Assembly: GCF_000378385.1 (NCBI RefSeq)
Contig: NZ_KB899662.1
Location: 186,001-250,000, forward strand
Reading direction: 5' to 3'
Length of the DNA: 64,000 bases
DNA from: Paenibacillus daejeonensis DSM 15491
GTDB taxonomy: Bacteria > Bacillota > Bacilli > Paenibacillales > Paenibacillaceae
The notes under the pieces are model-generated. The model did no database searches. It had not been told where the DNA came from and saw only the letters and a program-made list of their open reading frames with translations. The position numbers and the translations under genes were made by a program. Of the stretch, positions 9,060 to 17,199 are shown one piece after another. Every line of letters begins with the position of its first letter. The first letter of the stretch is position 1.

Positions 9060-10301
9060 TCAGCCCGCTTGCTTGCTTTGTACATCCTCGAGCCGAATTA
9101 CTCTAGTATGCTGGGTGTGGCTCCACTGCTTGTTGTTCTGAGTGAAAAAAGCATAGCAGGTAATCGGCAGCCAGGAGAGCAAAAAGAATGGCAGCGTCAA
9201 CAGGTGCATGTACATTTTCCACGACCTCACCCGCTCCAGCAGCAGCGCCGCCGGAAACTGAATGACGGCCATCCCCATGGCCGCGATAACCACCCAAGCC
9301 GGCAAATACTCATACATGGAAACAAACGCATTCTTGGCCGGCAAAATGTAATCTCCCCATAACAGGGAAGTCAGCAAGAAGCCGAGCAAGACATTGTACA
9401 CGCTGGCAGAGTAGAGCGCCGCATCAAACTTGACGAAGTTTCTTTCTCGAATGCTCTGCCACAGCAAAGGAAAGAAAAACCGCCGGGCCACATGAAAATG
9501 CCCTTGCATCCACCGCAGGCGTTGTCTCGCTGATGCTCTAAACGTAATAGGCTTCTCATCGAATACCTTGGCCTCATAATTCAGGACAGGATGGATCCCC
9601 CGCTGGATGCAACGCATGGTGAATTCCAGATCCTCGACCAGGCTGGTTGCCCCCCATCCCATTTCTCTGAGCAGGCGTGACTCGAAGCACATCCCCGTAC
9701 CTCCGAGAAAGTTGGCCATGCCGAGATTGCGGCGGGAGAGCTGCCACAGCCGATTGCAGTACCAGTAGGTGATCCCATACGCAGCGGTAACCCAAGAGTC
9801 CTTGGGGTTTTTGGTATCCAGATAGCCTTGAATGACTTGCTTGCCCTCGCACAGATCCGCATTCATATGCTGCAGGAAGTCAGTATCCACGAGATTATCG
9901 GCATCGAACATGACAACTGCATCGTAAACTCTCGGCATCTTCCACAGCTCACTTAACATCCATTCAATGGCGTAGCCTTTGCCGCGCAGGCTTGGGTGGG
10001 TACGGATGCAAGCACGAACACCGTGGCTCCGCACAACGTCCGCTGTCCCGTCGGTGCAATTGTCGCAGATCACAAAAATATCATAGAGCTCTTTTGGATA
10101 ATTCAAATGTTTCAAATTGTCGATCAGTGCTCCAACGACTTGTTCTTCATTGTGCGCGGCGACAAGTATGGCAAAGGATTTGCGCGGTGCAACCCTCTGT
10201 TCCTTATGTTTGCGCGTCAGACCAAAAACCGATATCAGAAACTGATACACTCCTACAAAAGCCAATAAAATCTGCATGCCAACAATAAACCCGTCGACCA
10301 T
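9060..10301 (-). CDS. Membrane family 2 glycosyltransferase (processive type)
   Basis: The 413-residue protein polymerises or transfers sugars from nucleotide sugars at the membrane. An N-terminal hydrophobic segment (about residues 5-28) precedes a GT-A domain with the NTP-sugar motif VAAHNEEQVVG, the metal-binding FDADN (about residue 137), the acceptor ED pair in VEDLEF, and QRLRW of the QxxRW type. Three membrane segments follow (about 295-390). This set of motifs is that of cellulose/chitin/hyaluronan-type synthases and PgaC-like enzymes. The ATG has AAGGGGG ten bases upstream. No partner export genes lie beside it, so the polymer is unknown. Confidence 0.85.
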   Translation of the reverse strand: MVDGFIVGMQILLAFVGVYQFLISVFGLTRKHKEQRVAPRKSFAILVAAHNEEQVVGALIDNLKHLNYPKELYDIFVICDNCTDGTADVVRSHGVRACIRTHPSLRGKGYAIEWMLSELWKMPRVYDAVVMFDADNLVDTDFLQHMNADLCEGKQVIQGYLDTKNPKDSWVTAAYGITYWYCNRLWQLSRRNLGMANFLGGTGMCFESRLLREMGWGATSLVEDLEFTMRCIQRGIHPVLNYEAKVFDEKPITFRASARQRLRWMQGHFHVARRFFFPLLWQSIRERNFVKFDAALYSASVYNVLLGFLLTSLLWGDYILPAKNAFVSMYEYLPAWVVIAAMGMAVIQFPAALLLERVRSWKMYMHLLTLPFFLLSWLPITCYAFFTQNNKQWSHTQHTRVIRLEDVQSKQAG

Positions 10302-10695
10302 TATGGTTGTGCCCCCTTAAGACCCCTTTTTTTCAAGTTCTCTCTGTACGTATCTCATCTCAGCCTTTTCTCTATCTGCTTGTAGACGTGTCATCATTTT
10401 TCCCGAACTCCCATTTTCCTATGTATTTTCTCGATTCCTTTCTACAGCTATAGCCATACTTTGTGATTCTTAAAACTCTGCTGCTTGCAAAGGGTGTGTT
10501 ATGATAACAATAAGTACCAAGCAATGAGCCACGAGCTGAGGACGCAAGATGGAAGAAAACGCAAAAAACGGCCAGACTCCATAAAGGAGTGCTAGCCGTT
10601 AAAGGGCACAGAAAATGAAAAAAAACTTTTATCTGTCATTAAATTACGTTATTATACCGTTGACATGACGAGAACAATCGACCGCTACACTGGAG
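10302..10695. other. 394-base gap; contains one minus-strand terminator-like hairpin
   Basis: There is no convincing open frame. At 10566-10600 a hairpin pairs AACGGCCAGACTCC with GGAGTGCTAGCCGTT around ATAAA. Read on the minus strand it is followed by TTTTTTGCGTTTT, the form of an intrinsic terminator, yet no gene on that strand leads into it. A TATAAT lies about 50 bases upstream on the minus strand, with only a poor -35. Confidence 0.5.
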
Positions 10696-10701
10696 GTGAC
10701 C

Positions 10702-11289
10702 ATGAAAAAAAACACGGGAGGAACCCCTATGCAGCGGGTAACAAACTGGCTGATCTCAGCAGAGCGACGCATGCTGCTGATGGCAAATCGCAGACCGATC
10801 AACTTACTGTTGAATCGTCTCCTCAGTGGATGGCTGGGCTCCATCACCCATTTGGGCGGAGCCACCTTTACCTTGACGGCATCGCTGCTCATCGGATTAT
10901 TCGCCAGCGCCCCCTGGAGCACCGCCGGCTGGCAGGCGCTAGCCGCCGTCGCGCTCAGTCACCTGCCGGTGGCCATCGTTAAGCGCAAGTTCAAGCGACT
11001 ACGCCCGTACCAAGCCTTGAAGAATGTCAATATCGGCAAGCGGACATTGATGGACCCTTCTTTTCCGTCGGGCCATACAACAGCCGTCTGCGCCTGGCTT
11101 GTCCCTTGGCTCTTTGTCCATCCGGAGACATCGCTGCTGATTGTGGCTCCAGCTATGATTATCGGCCTCTCGGTGGCATGGTCACGCATGTACCTGGGTC
11201 TTCATTATCCTTCGGACGTTGCTGCGGGTGCTGCACTAGGCTCAGTAACCGCCTTGCTGGTCGTTTCTTTCTGGCCGGCCTTCTCCTGA
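10702..11289 (+). CDS. PAP2-family lipid phosphatase
   Basis: This is a membrane phosphatase of the undecaprenyl-pyrophosphate/phosphatidate phosphatase superfamily, about 195 residues with several hydrophobic helices. All three catalytic motifs are present: KRKFKRLRPY (KX6RP), PSFPSGHTT (PSGH) and SRMYLGLHYPSDVAAG (SRX5HX3D). Two starts are plausible: ATG 10702 behind GGAGGT, or ATG 10729 behind GGGAGG with better spacing. Undecaprenyl-PP recycling is the likeliest role but the lipid is not proven. Its last 85 bases overlap the 3' end of trmB on the other strand. Confidence 0.88.
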   Translation: MKKNTGGTPMQRVTNWLISAERRMLLMANRRPINLLLNRLLSGWLGSITHLGGATFTLTASLLIGLFASAPWSTAGWQALAAVALSHLPVAIVKRKFKRLRPYQALKNVNIGKRTLMDPSFPSGHTTAVCAWLVPWLFVHPETSLLIVAPAMIIGLSVAWSRMYLGLHYPSDVAAGAALGSVTALLVVSFWPAFS

Positions 11290-11993
11290 GCCGCAGCGTC
11301 GCGCTCGGCCCGGTAGGACTTCAGCGCAGTGCTGCCGACAAGTGATTCGAGCCGATAGATCGGTTGTCCCTTCTCGATGAACTTGCTTTCATATTCTGTC
11401 AGCACCAGATCCTCACGGATTCCATCCTTGTGCAGGTCCAGCGAGATATTCCGCATGAGCAGCTCCGATTCGGAGAAGCTGTTCAGCGAGAACTCGAAGA
11501 GGGAACGCGAGTCCGTCTTAAAGTGAATTTCCCCATGCTCGTTCAGCAAAGCGGCATACTTCGCCAAGAAACGCGGATGTGTCAGCCTGCGGCGGGCATG
11601 TTTGCTTTTGGGCCACGGATCGCTGAAGTTAAGATAAATTCGCTGCACTTCTCCAGGCTCGAACATCGTTTCGATCTCCTCAATATTGGCACGCAGCAGA
11701 GCGAGATTGGGCGGCGTTTCCTCGCCTTTTTCCTCCCAGACAGCACGTGCCTTCTCGCTTGCACGGCGCAAAAGCTCATCATACATATCAACGCCGATAT
11801 AATTATATTGCGGATTTAGCCCGCTCATCTGACTGATGAAGCGCCCTTTCCCCATCCCAAGCTCGATGTAGATCGGGTTATCATTGCCAAAAAACTCCCG
11901 CCAGCGTCCTTTATAGCTCTGTGCCTCCAGGACGACAAGCTCGGGCTGGGCTTCCAGATTTTCACGTATTCCTTTTCTTCCTCGCAAACGCAT
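11205..11993 (-). CDS. trmB: tRNA (guanine-N7-)-methyltransferase
   Basis: TrmB methylates G46 in the tRNA variable loop using SAM. The SAM-binding motif IELGMGKGRFISQ and the catalytic NFSDPWPKSKH are intact. The ATG at 11993 has GGAGG eight bases upstream. A 41-residue upstream extension of the frame has no family features. The protein is 262 residues, longer than the usual 215-240. The extra lies in a C-terminal tail rich in A, E, K, T and S, encoded antisense to the end of the PAP2 gene. Confidence 0.95.
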   Translation of the reverse strand: MRLRGRKGIRENLEAQPELVVLEAQSYKGRWREFFGNDNPIYIELGMGKGRFISQMSGLNPQYNYIGVDMYDELLRRASEKARAVWEEKGEETPPNLALLRANIEEIETMFEPGEVQRIYLNFSDPWPKSKHARRRLTHPRFLAKYAALLNEHGEIHFKTDSRSLFEFSLNSFSESELLMRNISLDLHKDGIREDLVLTEYESKFIEKGQPIYRLESLVGSTALKSYRAERDAAAQEKAGQKETTSKAVTEPSAAPAATSEG

Positions 11994-12069
11994 GCTCAGT
12001 TCCTCCATAACGTGGGTTGTCGTCTTATTGTGCCAGATGCGGCGGAAAGAAGTAAAGACATCTGCAGGC

Positions 12070-12112
12070 AAAAATAAAAGCAGCCTCGGGATCAGTGATC
12101 CACAGGCTGCTG
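12070..12112 (-). terminator. Terminator after the 69-residue gene
   Basis: On the minus strand GCAGCCT pairs with AGGCTGC around a loop that itself contains GGATCACTGATCC, followed by TTTTATTTTT. It separates the small gene from trmB. Confidence 0.85.
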
Positions 12113-12128
12113 ACAAGTTGGGACGTTG

Positions 12129-12338
12129 TTAGTTAAGCAGTTGATAGTCAATGGGGTCTTTTTTGGAGCTTTCGATGTTGTACGTGTCCGCGAGGACCGT
12201 TTTCAACTTCTTGCGCGCTCCAATTTCCAGCGTATGGTTCCCATGGAATCTCGCGCCTGTAAGCGCCATCAATTCCTTGACAGTAAGCTCAACTGTAACC
12301 TTCTCATCGCCTTGGGGAATTTTTACCGATGTGTTCAT
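12129..12338 (-). CDS. Hypothetical 69-residue protein
   Basis: I do not recognise the family. The ATG at 12338 follows AGGTGATGAGGA closely, and the frame is closed by its own terminator, which supports a real gene. The sequence is soluble and charged, with a beta-type start (KVTVELTVKELMALTGARF) and a lysine-rich second half. It has no cysteines, signal peptide or membrane segment. Confidence 0.65.
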   Translation of the reverse strand: MNTSVKIPQGDEKVTVELTVKELMALTGARFHGNHTLEIGARKKLKTVLADTYNIESSKKDPIDYQLLN

Positions 12339-12600
12339 TCCTCATCACCTCACGTTTTAGTAATAACAGTATAGCCAAAAATTCATCCTGCTATGACGAG
12401 TGGCGTGGCAGTAGAAGTTGTGAAAAACCTTGATTTAGCACACTTTTAATATAACACATCATGTGAGGTGTTGCAAGCCTAAATTCAAATTTTCTTCACG
12501 GCGCAGCAAGTGGCCTACGGGGATTTTTTCAGGTACAATAGAAGCAAGTGTTAGAGTGACCCCCTGCTATTGCCGGGGCTGCAGAAAGGGTTTGTCCACG
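12339..12600. other. 262-base gap between the 69-residue gene and mnmL
   Basis: A plus-strand open frame runs back to 12463 but looks like non-coding extension of mnmL. TTGATT and TATAAC occur on the plus strand near 12430-12455, but their spacing is short for a promoter. Nothing else was recognised. Confidence 0.5.
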
Positions 12601-13560
12601 ATGTCCACCATGATCCAATCCGCCGGCGAACCGCACCTCTGGCAAGACAAGCGATTCCACACCTGGAATTATGAAATGAGAGAGCAGTTCGGCGGTAAAG
12701 TATTCAAAGTCACGCTCGACGCCGGCTTCACCTGCCCCAACCGGGACGGCTCAATCGCTGCCGGGGGCTGCACATTCTGCAGCGCTAGAGGCTCAGGCGA
12801 TTTTGCTGGCAGCCGTCGGGATGACCTAGTCACGCAATTTAACCAGATCCGTGACCGTCAGCATCTCAAATGGCCGGATGCCCGATATATTGGTTATTTT
12901 CAGGCGTATACCAACACTTACGCACCAGTCGAGGTACTCCGCGACTATTACGAAGTCATTCTTGCGGAACCCGGCGTGGTCGGATTATCGATTGCCACTC
13001 GCCCGGATTGTCTGCCTGATGACGTCATAGAGTACCTGGCCGAGCTCAATAAGCGTACGTATCTTTGGGTCGAGCTCGGACTGCAGACGGTCCATGAATC
13101 GACCTCCAATTTAATTAACCGGGCTCACGATACGGCCTGCTATCTCGATGCGGTTGCACGGCTGCGAGCGCATGGTATTCGTGTGTGCACACATATTATT
13201 TATGGGCTGCCCCAGGAAACGCATGAGATGATGATGGAGACCGGCAGAGCCGTTGCGGAAATGGATGTCCAGGGCATCAAAATTCATTTATTGCACCTGA
13301 TGCGCAAAACGCCGATGGTCAAGCAATACAATGCCGGGCTTTTACGCTTTCTGGAGCGGGACGAATATATCCAGCTTGTGGTCGACACCCTGGAAATTCT
13401 GCCACCGTCGATGATTGTCCACCGATTGACCGGGGACGCGCCACGCGATCTGTTGATCGGTCCGATGTGGAGCTTGAATAAATGGGACGTATTGAACGGC
13501 TTTGACGCGGAACTGAAGCGCCGGGACACCTGGCAAGGCAAGTATTGGAGGGGACGCTAA
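12601..13560 (+). CDS. mnmL: Radical SAM protein for tRNA mnm5U synthesis (YtqA type)
   Basis: This is the TIGR01212/YhcC-like radical SAM family. In B. subtilis the YtqA homologue has been reported as MnmL, which converts cmnm5(s2)U to nm5(s2)U at tRNA wobble position 34. The cluster cysteines are in TCPNRDGSIAAGGCTFCSA, with the wide first spacing typical of this family. Further conserved blocks are GYFQAYTNTYAP, SIATRPDCLPDD and HIIYGLPQETHEMM. From the ATG at 12601 it has 319 residues. Its stop overlaps the next start (TAATG), coupling it to mnmM, the same pair as in B. subtilis. Confidence 0.9.
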   Translation: MSTMIQSAGEPHLWQDKRFHTWNYEMREQFGGKVFKVTLDAGFTCPNRDGSIAAGGCTFCSARGSGDFAGSRRDDLVTQFNQIRDRQHLKWPDARYIGYFQAYTNTYAPVEVLRDYYEVILAEPGVVGLSIATRPDCLPDDVIEYLAELNKRTYLWVELGLQTVHESTSNLINRAHDTACYLDAVARLRAHGIRVCTHIIYGLPQETHEMMMETGRAVAEMDVQGIKIHLLHLMRKTPMVKQYNAGLLRFLERDEYIQLVVDTLEILPPSMIVHRLTGDAPRDLLIGPMWSLNKWDVLNGFDAELKRRDTWQGKYWRGR

Positions 13561-14171
13561 TGGGCTTTCCTTCTGTACTGGGCATGGCCAAGACCTGGGT
13601 CAGCCAGCGTCTCTCCCCAGGCGATGCCGCAATCGATGCTACGGCCGGTACAGGCGTGGATACCCTGTTTCTGGCCGAGAGCGTGGGCGCGCGCGGCAGT
13701 GTCTATGCGTTTGATATTCAGCCGCTGGCACTGGCTCGCACCGCTGCCAGACTGGATGCCCGCTTTGCCGGCGAAGCGGCAGTGGACAAGCCTGAGATCG
13801 CGCTAATCGCGCAGAGTCATGCCGAGATGCGTGAATGCATACCCGAACGACGGCATGGCCGTGTTTCGGCCATTATGTTCAACCTGGGGTATCTGCCGGA
13901 CCCTGATGCGGATCAGCGTATCATTACGAATCCGTCCTCCACGCTCACGGCTCTGGAAGCTGGCCTTGCGCTGCTGCGGCCGGGCGGAATCATGACTGCC
14001 GTTGTTTATCCTGGCCATCCCGGCGGCGCCGAGGAAGCGGACGCCGTTGCGGCCTGGGCTGCTGCCCAGCCTGCAGCACGTTGCCAGTGCGTGTACTACC
14101 GGATGACGCAGAAGCCCTCGGCCCCGTATTTAATCGCTCTTGAGACCCGCCGACAACCCTCAATGCCTTAG
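13560..14171 (+). CDS. mnmM: tRNA wobble-uridine methyltransferase (YtqB type)
   Basis: This class I SAM methyltransferase has 203 residues from the ATG at 13560. That ATG sits one base inside the mnmL stop and behind GGAGG; an in-frame TTG 15 bases earlier is part of that ribosome binding site. SAM motif I is AIDATAGTGVDTLFLA, and NLGYLPD is the motif IV region. YtqB homologues have been reported to methylate nm5(s2)U to mnm5(s2)U. Pairing with mnmL places both steps in one transcript. Confidence 0.9.
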   Translation: MGFPSVLGMAKTWVSQRLSPGDAAIDATAGTGVDTLFLAESVGARGSVYAFDIQPLALARTAARLDARFAGEAAVDKPEIALIAQSHAEMRECIPERRHGRVSAIMFNLGYLPDPDADQRIITNPSSTLTALEAGLALLRPGGIMTAVVYPGHPGGAEEADAVAAWAAAQPAARCQCVYYRMTQKPSAPYLIALETRRQPSMP

Positions 14172-14225
14172 TTCAAGTGAGTTAGACGTTCCATAGCTAT
14201 CTATACATACAGAGGAGAGATGACC

Positions 14226-15194
14226 ATGACTATCAAACCCTATCCGATTCAATTTAAGCCCGAGATGAAAGAACGCATCTGGGGCGGCCAGGCGCTTAGC
14301 CGCTTCGGCCTCGATGTGCCCGAGGGCAATATCGGCGAAGGCTGGATGATCGGAGATCACCCTAATGGCACCACCAAAGCCATCAATGGCGAGCTTGCCG
14401 GACTGGGCCTCGACGAGATCCGTGAACAATACGGTGCCGAGTGGTTCGGAAGCAAAGGCTACAAAGCAGGCACCCGCTTCCCTCTGCTCATTAAGCTCCT
14501 AGACTGCAATGATGATCTGTCCATTCAGGTTCACCCGACCGATGATTACGCCAAGCTGCCTCCGGGAGAGCTGGGAAAAACCGAGATGTGGTACATTCTT
14601 GATGCCAAGCCTGGCGCAAAGATCATCTATGGTCTCCAGGAAGGCGTGGACCGCGCTCAGCTGGAACAGGCACTGAAGGAGAACCGCGTAATGGACTGCC
14701 TGCAGGAGGTTCCTGTCAAGGCGGGTGACGCCTTCTACATTCCTGCCGGTACCGTACATGCCTTGTGTGCAGGAATCGTTGTCGCAGAGATTCAGCAAAA
14801 CTCAGATACGACCTACCGGGTCTATGATTATGACCGCCCAGGACTCGATGGCAAGCTGCGCGAGCTCCATGTTGAGGATTCCCTCAATGTGACCGCCTAC
14901 GAAGGCGCAGGAGCAACCCGCACAACAACGGATGGGGTGCAGGCCGGAGAGTGGCTGGAAATCGCCCGTTCCCCTTATTTCATCGTCGAGAAGGGCATCA
15001 TCGCCGGTTCAACAAGCCTCCGTGTGCCTTCTGACAGCTTTGTAATCCTGGTGATTGCCGAAGGTAGCGGTTCCCTGGAGTGGGAAGGCGGCAGCCAGGA
15101 CGTAAAGGCCGGAGAATGCTTCTTGCTCCCTGCTACGCTTGGTCAATATGTGCTTGATGGACAACTGACCGTCATCCGCAGCGAGCTGCCTTAA
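14226..15194 (+). CDS. manA: Mannose-6-phosphate isomerase, class I
   Basis: This enzyme interconverts mannose-6-phosphate and fructose-6-phosphate and needs zinc. The protein has 322 residues, the short Bacillus-type form. The metal ligands are visible as Q and H in IQVHPTDDYA, E in KTEMWYI, and H in GTVHALCAG. The active-site arginine lies in SDTTYRVYDYDR. I preferred ATG 14226, eight bases after GAGGAG, over ATG 14220, two bases from it. It could feed mannose from the GH130 system near 47,000 into glycolysis, though the two are far apart. Confidence 0.93.
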   Translation: MTIKPYPIQFKPEMKERIWGGQALSRFGLDVPEGNIGEGWMIGDHPNGTTKAINGELAGLGLDEIREQYGAEWFGSKGYKAGTRFPLLIKLLDCNDDLSIQVHPTDDYAKLPPGELGKTEMWYILDAKPGAKIIYGLQEGVDRAQLEQALKENRVMDCLQEVPVKAGDAFYIPAGTVHALCAGIVVAEIQQNSDTTYRVYDYDRPGLDGKLRELHVEDSLNVTAYEGAGATRTTTDGVQAGEWLEIARSPYFIVEKGIIAGSTSLRVPSDSFVILVIAEGSGSLEWEGGSQDVKAGECFLLPATLGQYVLDGQLTVIRSELP

Positions 15195-15211
15195 CTGACA
15201 AATGCAATTAA

Positions 15212-15250
15212 GAAGAGGGAAGGGACCCAACCCGGGTCCCTTCCCTCTTC
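15212..15250. terminator. Strong bidirectional terminator after manA
   Basis: A 17-base perfect stem, GAAGAGGGAAGGGACCC and its complement, surrounds a five-base loop and is followed by TGTCTTT. It separates manA from the convergent radical SAM gene. Confidence 0.85.
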
Positions 15251-15266
15251 TGTCTTTCCTTCCTCG

Positions 15267-17075
15267 TTAGCCGATTGCTGCATGTTCCTCCAGTTGGAGA
15301 TAGTAAGGGGTCGCCCGCTGCTGTCCTGCCGCATCGGGCATATACAGCACAATCAGCAACGTTTCCCGATCCTTGCGCAGCACCCCTTCTTCTACATAGC
15401 TCTGCAGATCAAAAGGAATCCGCTCGATCACCGCATGCTTCTGCAGTTCCTTCTCACCCATGCCCAGTGATTCAAAGTCAGACGATACGGCCGAGGGTTG
15501 AGCAGCCAGACGGCTCATCCAGCCCTGCCACGCGGCTTTGTCCATATCATGCCCCCACCATACTTTGCGGGGCTTATATTTGTGATTCAGGAAGTAATCC
15601 AGCTTCATCAAACCGAGAATGACGGGAAGATCGAGCGCTGTCCTGCCGGAGTCGGCCTTGGCCTGCTCCTCCAGGAAGGACCAGAGCCGGGAGAACAAAT
15701 CCTCCAGCTGATGACCGATCTTCTGCCAGCCGCGAGCTTCCCAATAGTCACCGAACTGCTGGAAGAAGTCGAATGGCGAATCATAGATACGTTCTACAAG
15801 ATACAGGAGCGTATGGTCCAACCGATGGGCGTTCCAGTACTTCTCCAGCACATCCTCCACTCGCTTGATTCGAACAATATCACCGAATGGCAGCAGATCA
15901 TTGCCCAGAATTTCATAAGGAGCGCGGTCCATGAACACATAGCCATGCTTGTCCGCATCCAATCGCATCCCGGTACCGCGCAGCATTTTGAGAAAACCGA
16001 GCTGCAGCTCCTCGGGACGCAAGGCAAACACATCGTTAAACGTTTTGCGGAAGCTGTCATAATCCTCATGCGGCAAGCCAGCTATCAAATCGAGATGCTG
16101 GTCGATCTTGCCGCTTTCCTTGACCTTGGTAACCGTACGCGTCAGCTTGGTAAAATTCTGGCGGCGCTGAACAGCCAGGTTGGTCAGGTCGTTAGTGGAC
16201 TGTACGCCGATTTCAAATCGGAAGATGCCTGGCGGCGCATGCTCGGCCAGATAATCCAGCACCTCCGGCCGCATGATGTCGGCCGTAATCTCGAACTGGA
16301 ACACGGTACCCTGATGGTTCTCGATCAGAAACTTGAACATTTCCAGCGCATAATCTCGCTTGATATTGAACGTCCGATCAACGAATTTAATCAGCTTGGC
16401 GCCCGATTCAATTAAGTACAGCAGATCCGCCTTGGTCCGCTCAATATCAAAATAGCGCACGCCCACCTCAATACTGGAGAGGCAGAATTGACAGCTGAAC
16501 GGGCACCCCCGGCTTGTCTCGAAGTAGACGACACGATTGGGCAAATGAGGGATGTCTTCGTTAAAGCGGTGCGGACTTGGCAATTGAGCCAGATCAAGCT
16601 TGGGACGGGGCGGATTCATAATAATCTCGATTTCGCCATCCGCCTTCTCTTTCCGGTAAGTCAGCCCAAAGACCATATGAAACTTGCGATCCCCTGCAAT
16701 CTCAGTCAGCAGATGATGAAAGGTCTCCTCCCCTTCACCCACGACAATAAAATCGACTTCCGGCAACCGGTCCATCCAGTACCCCATATCGTAACTGACC
16801 TCGGGTCCGCCCAGCACAATCTGCAGCGAGGGTTTGATTTTGCGGAGCATATTAATGACCGTAATCGTCTCCTCGATATTCCAGATATACACCGAGAAAC
16901 CGATGACGTCAGGATTGCGCGCGTACAGATCGGCAACGATATTCATGGCCGGGTCCTTGATCGTAAACTCCGCGATATCGATGTCAAAATCCCGTTCACT
17001 ATAGGCCTTCAGACAGCGCAGCGCCAGGGACGTGTGAATGTATTTGGCGTTCAATGTAGATAATACAACGTTCAT
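15267..17075 (-). CDS. B12-binding-domain radical SAM protein (DUF4080 type)
   Basis: The 602-residue protein has an N-terminal cobalamin-binding-like Rossmann domain (about 1-130; LGGPEVSYD, VVGEGEETF). A radical SAM core follows with the cluster motif SRGCPFSCQFC (about residue 190), then a C-terminal DUF4080-like region. Substrate and reaction are unknown; related proteins are often called B12-binding radical SAM methylthiotransferase-like. ATG 17075 follows AGAGGAG by six bases. A long in-frame extension upstream crosses a terminator and the end of the next gene and is not real. Confidence 0.85.
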   Translation of the reverse strand: MNVVLSTLNAKYIHTSLALRCLKAYSERDFDIDIAEFTIKDPAMNIVADLYARNPDVIGFSVYIWNIEETITVINMLRKIKPSLQIVLGGPEVSYDMGYWMDRLPEVDFIVVGEGEETFHHLLTEIAGDRKFHMVFGLTYRKEKADGEIEIIMNPPRPKLDLAQLPSPHRFNEDIPHLPNRVVYFETSRGCPFSCQFCLSSIEVGVRYFDIERTKADLLYLIESGAKLIKFVDRTFNIKRDYALEMFKFLIENHQGTVFQFEITADIMRPEVLDYLAEHAPPGIFRFEIGVQSTNDLTNLAVQRRQNFTKLTRTVTKVKESGKIDQHLDLIAGLPHEDYDSFRKTFNDVFALRPEELQLGFLKMLRGTGMRLDADKHGYVFMDRAPYEILGNDLLPFGDIVRIKRVEDVLEKYWNAHRLDHTLLYLVERIYDSPFDFFQQFGDYWEARGWQKIGHQLEDLFSRLWSFLEEQAKADSGRTALDLPVILGLMKLDYFLNHKYKPRKVWWGHDMDKAAWQGWMSRLAAQPSAVSSDFESLGMGEKELQKHAVIERIPFDLQSYVEEGVLRKDRETLLIVLYMPDAAGQQRATPYYLQLEEHAAIG

Positions 17076-17131
17076 GATGTACTCCTCTTGGTATGGCATT
17101 GTAGCTTCTCTCATTGTACCCAATCCTGCCT

Positions 17132-17164
17132 TAAAAAAGAAGAGCCCCGTCTGTGACGAGGCTC
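17132..17164 (-). terminator. Terminator of the protease gene
   Basis: Minus strand: GAGCCTCGTC and GACGGGGCTC stem (one mismatch) followed by TTCTTTTTT. Confidence 0.85.
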
Positions 17165-17199
17165 CGCAACTCAAACCATTATTAAAGGATGAACGAAAA

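Noticed and set aside
10500-10610. Possible cyclic-di-GMP riboswitch (GGACGCAAG and a following stem)
   Set aside because: Only a few bases match. The conserved core and tetraloop pairing were not found, and the downstream hairpin terminates on the other strand.
12463-12600. N-terminal extension of the mnmL frame
   Set aside because: It is cysteine/arginine-rich sequence unlike the family, with no ribosome binding site at the upstream ATG.
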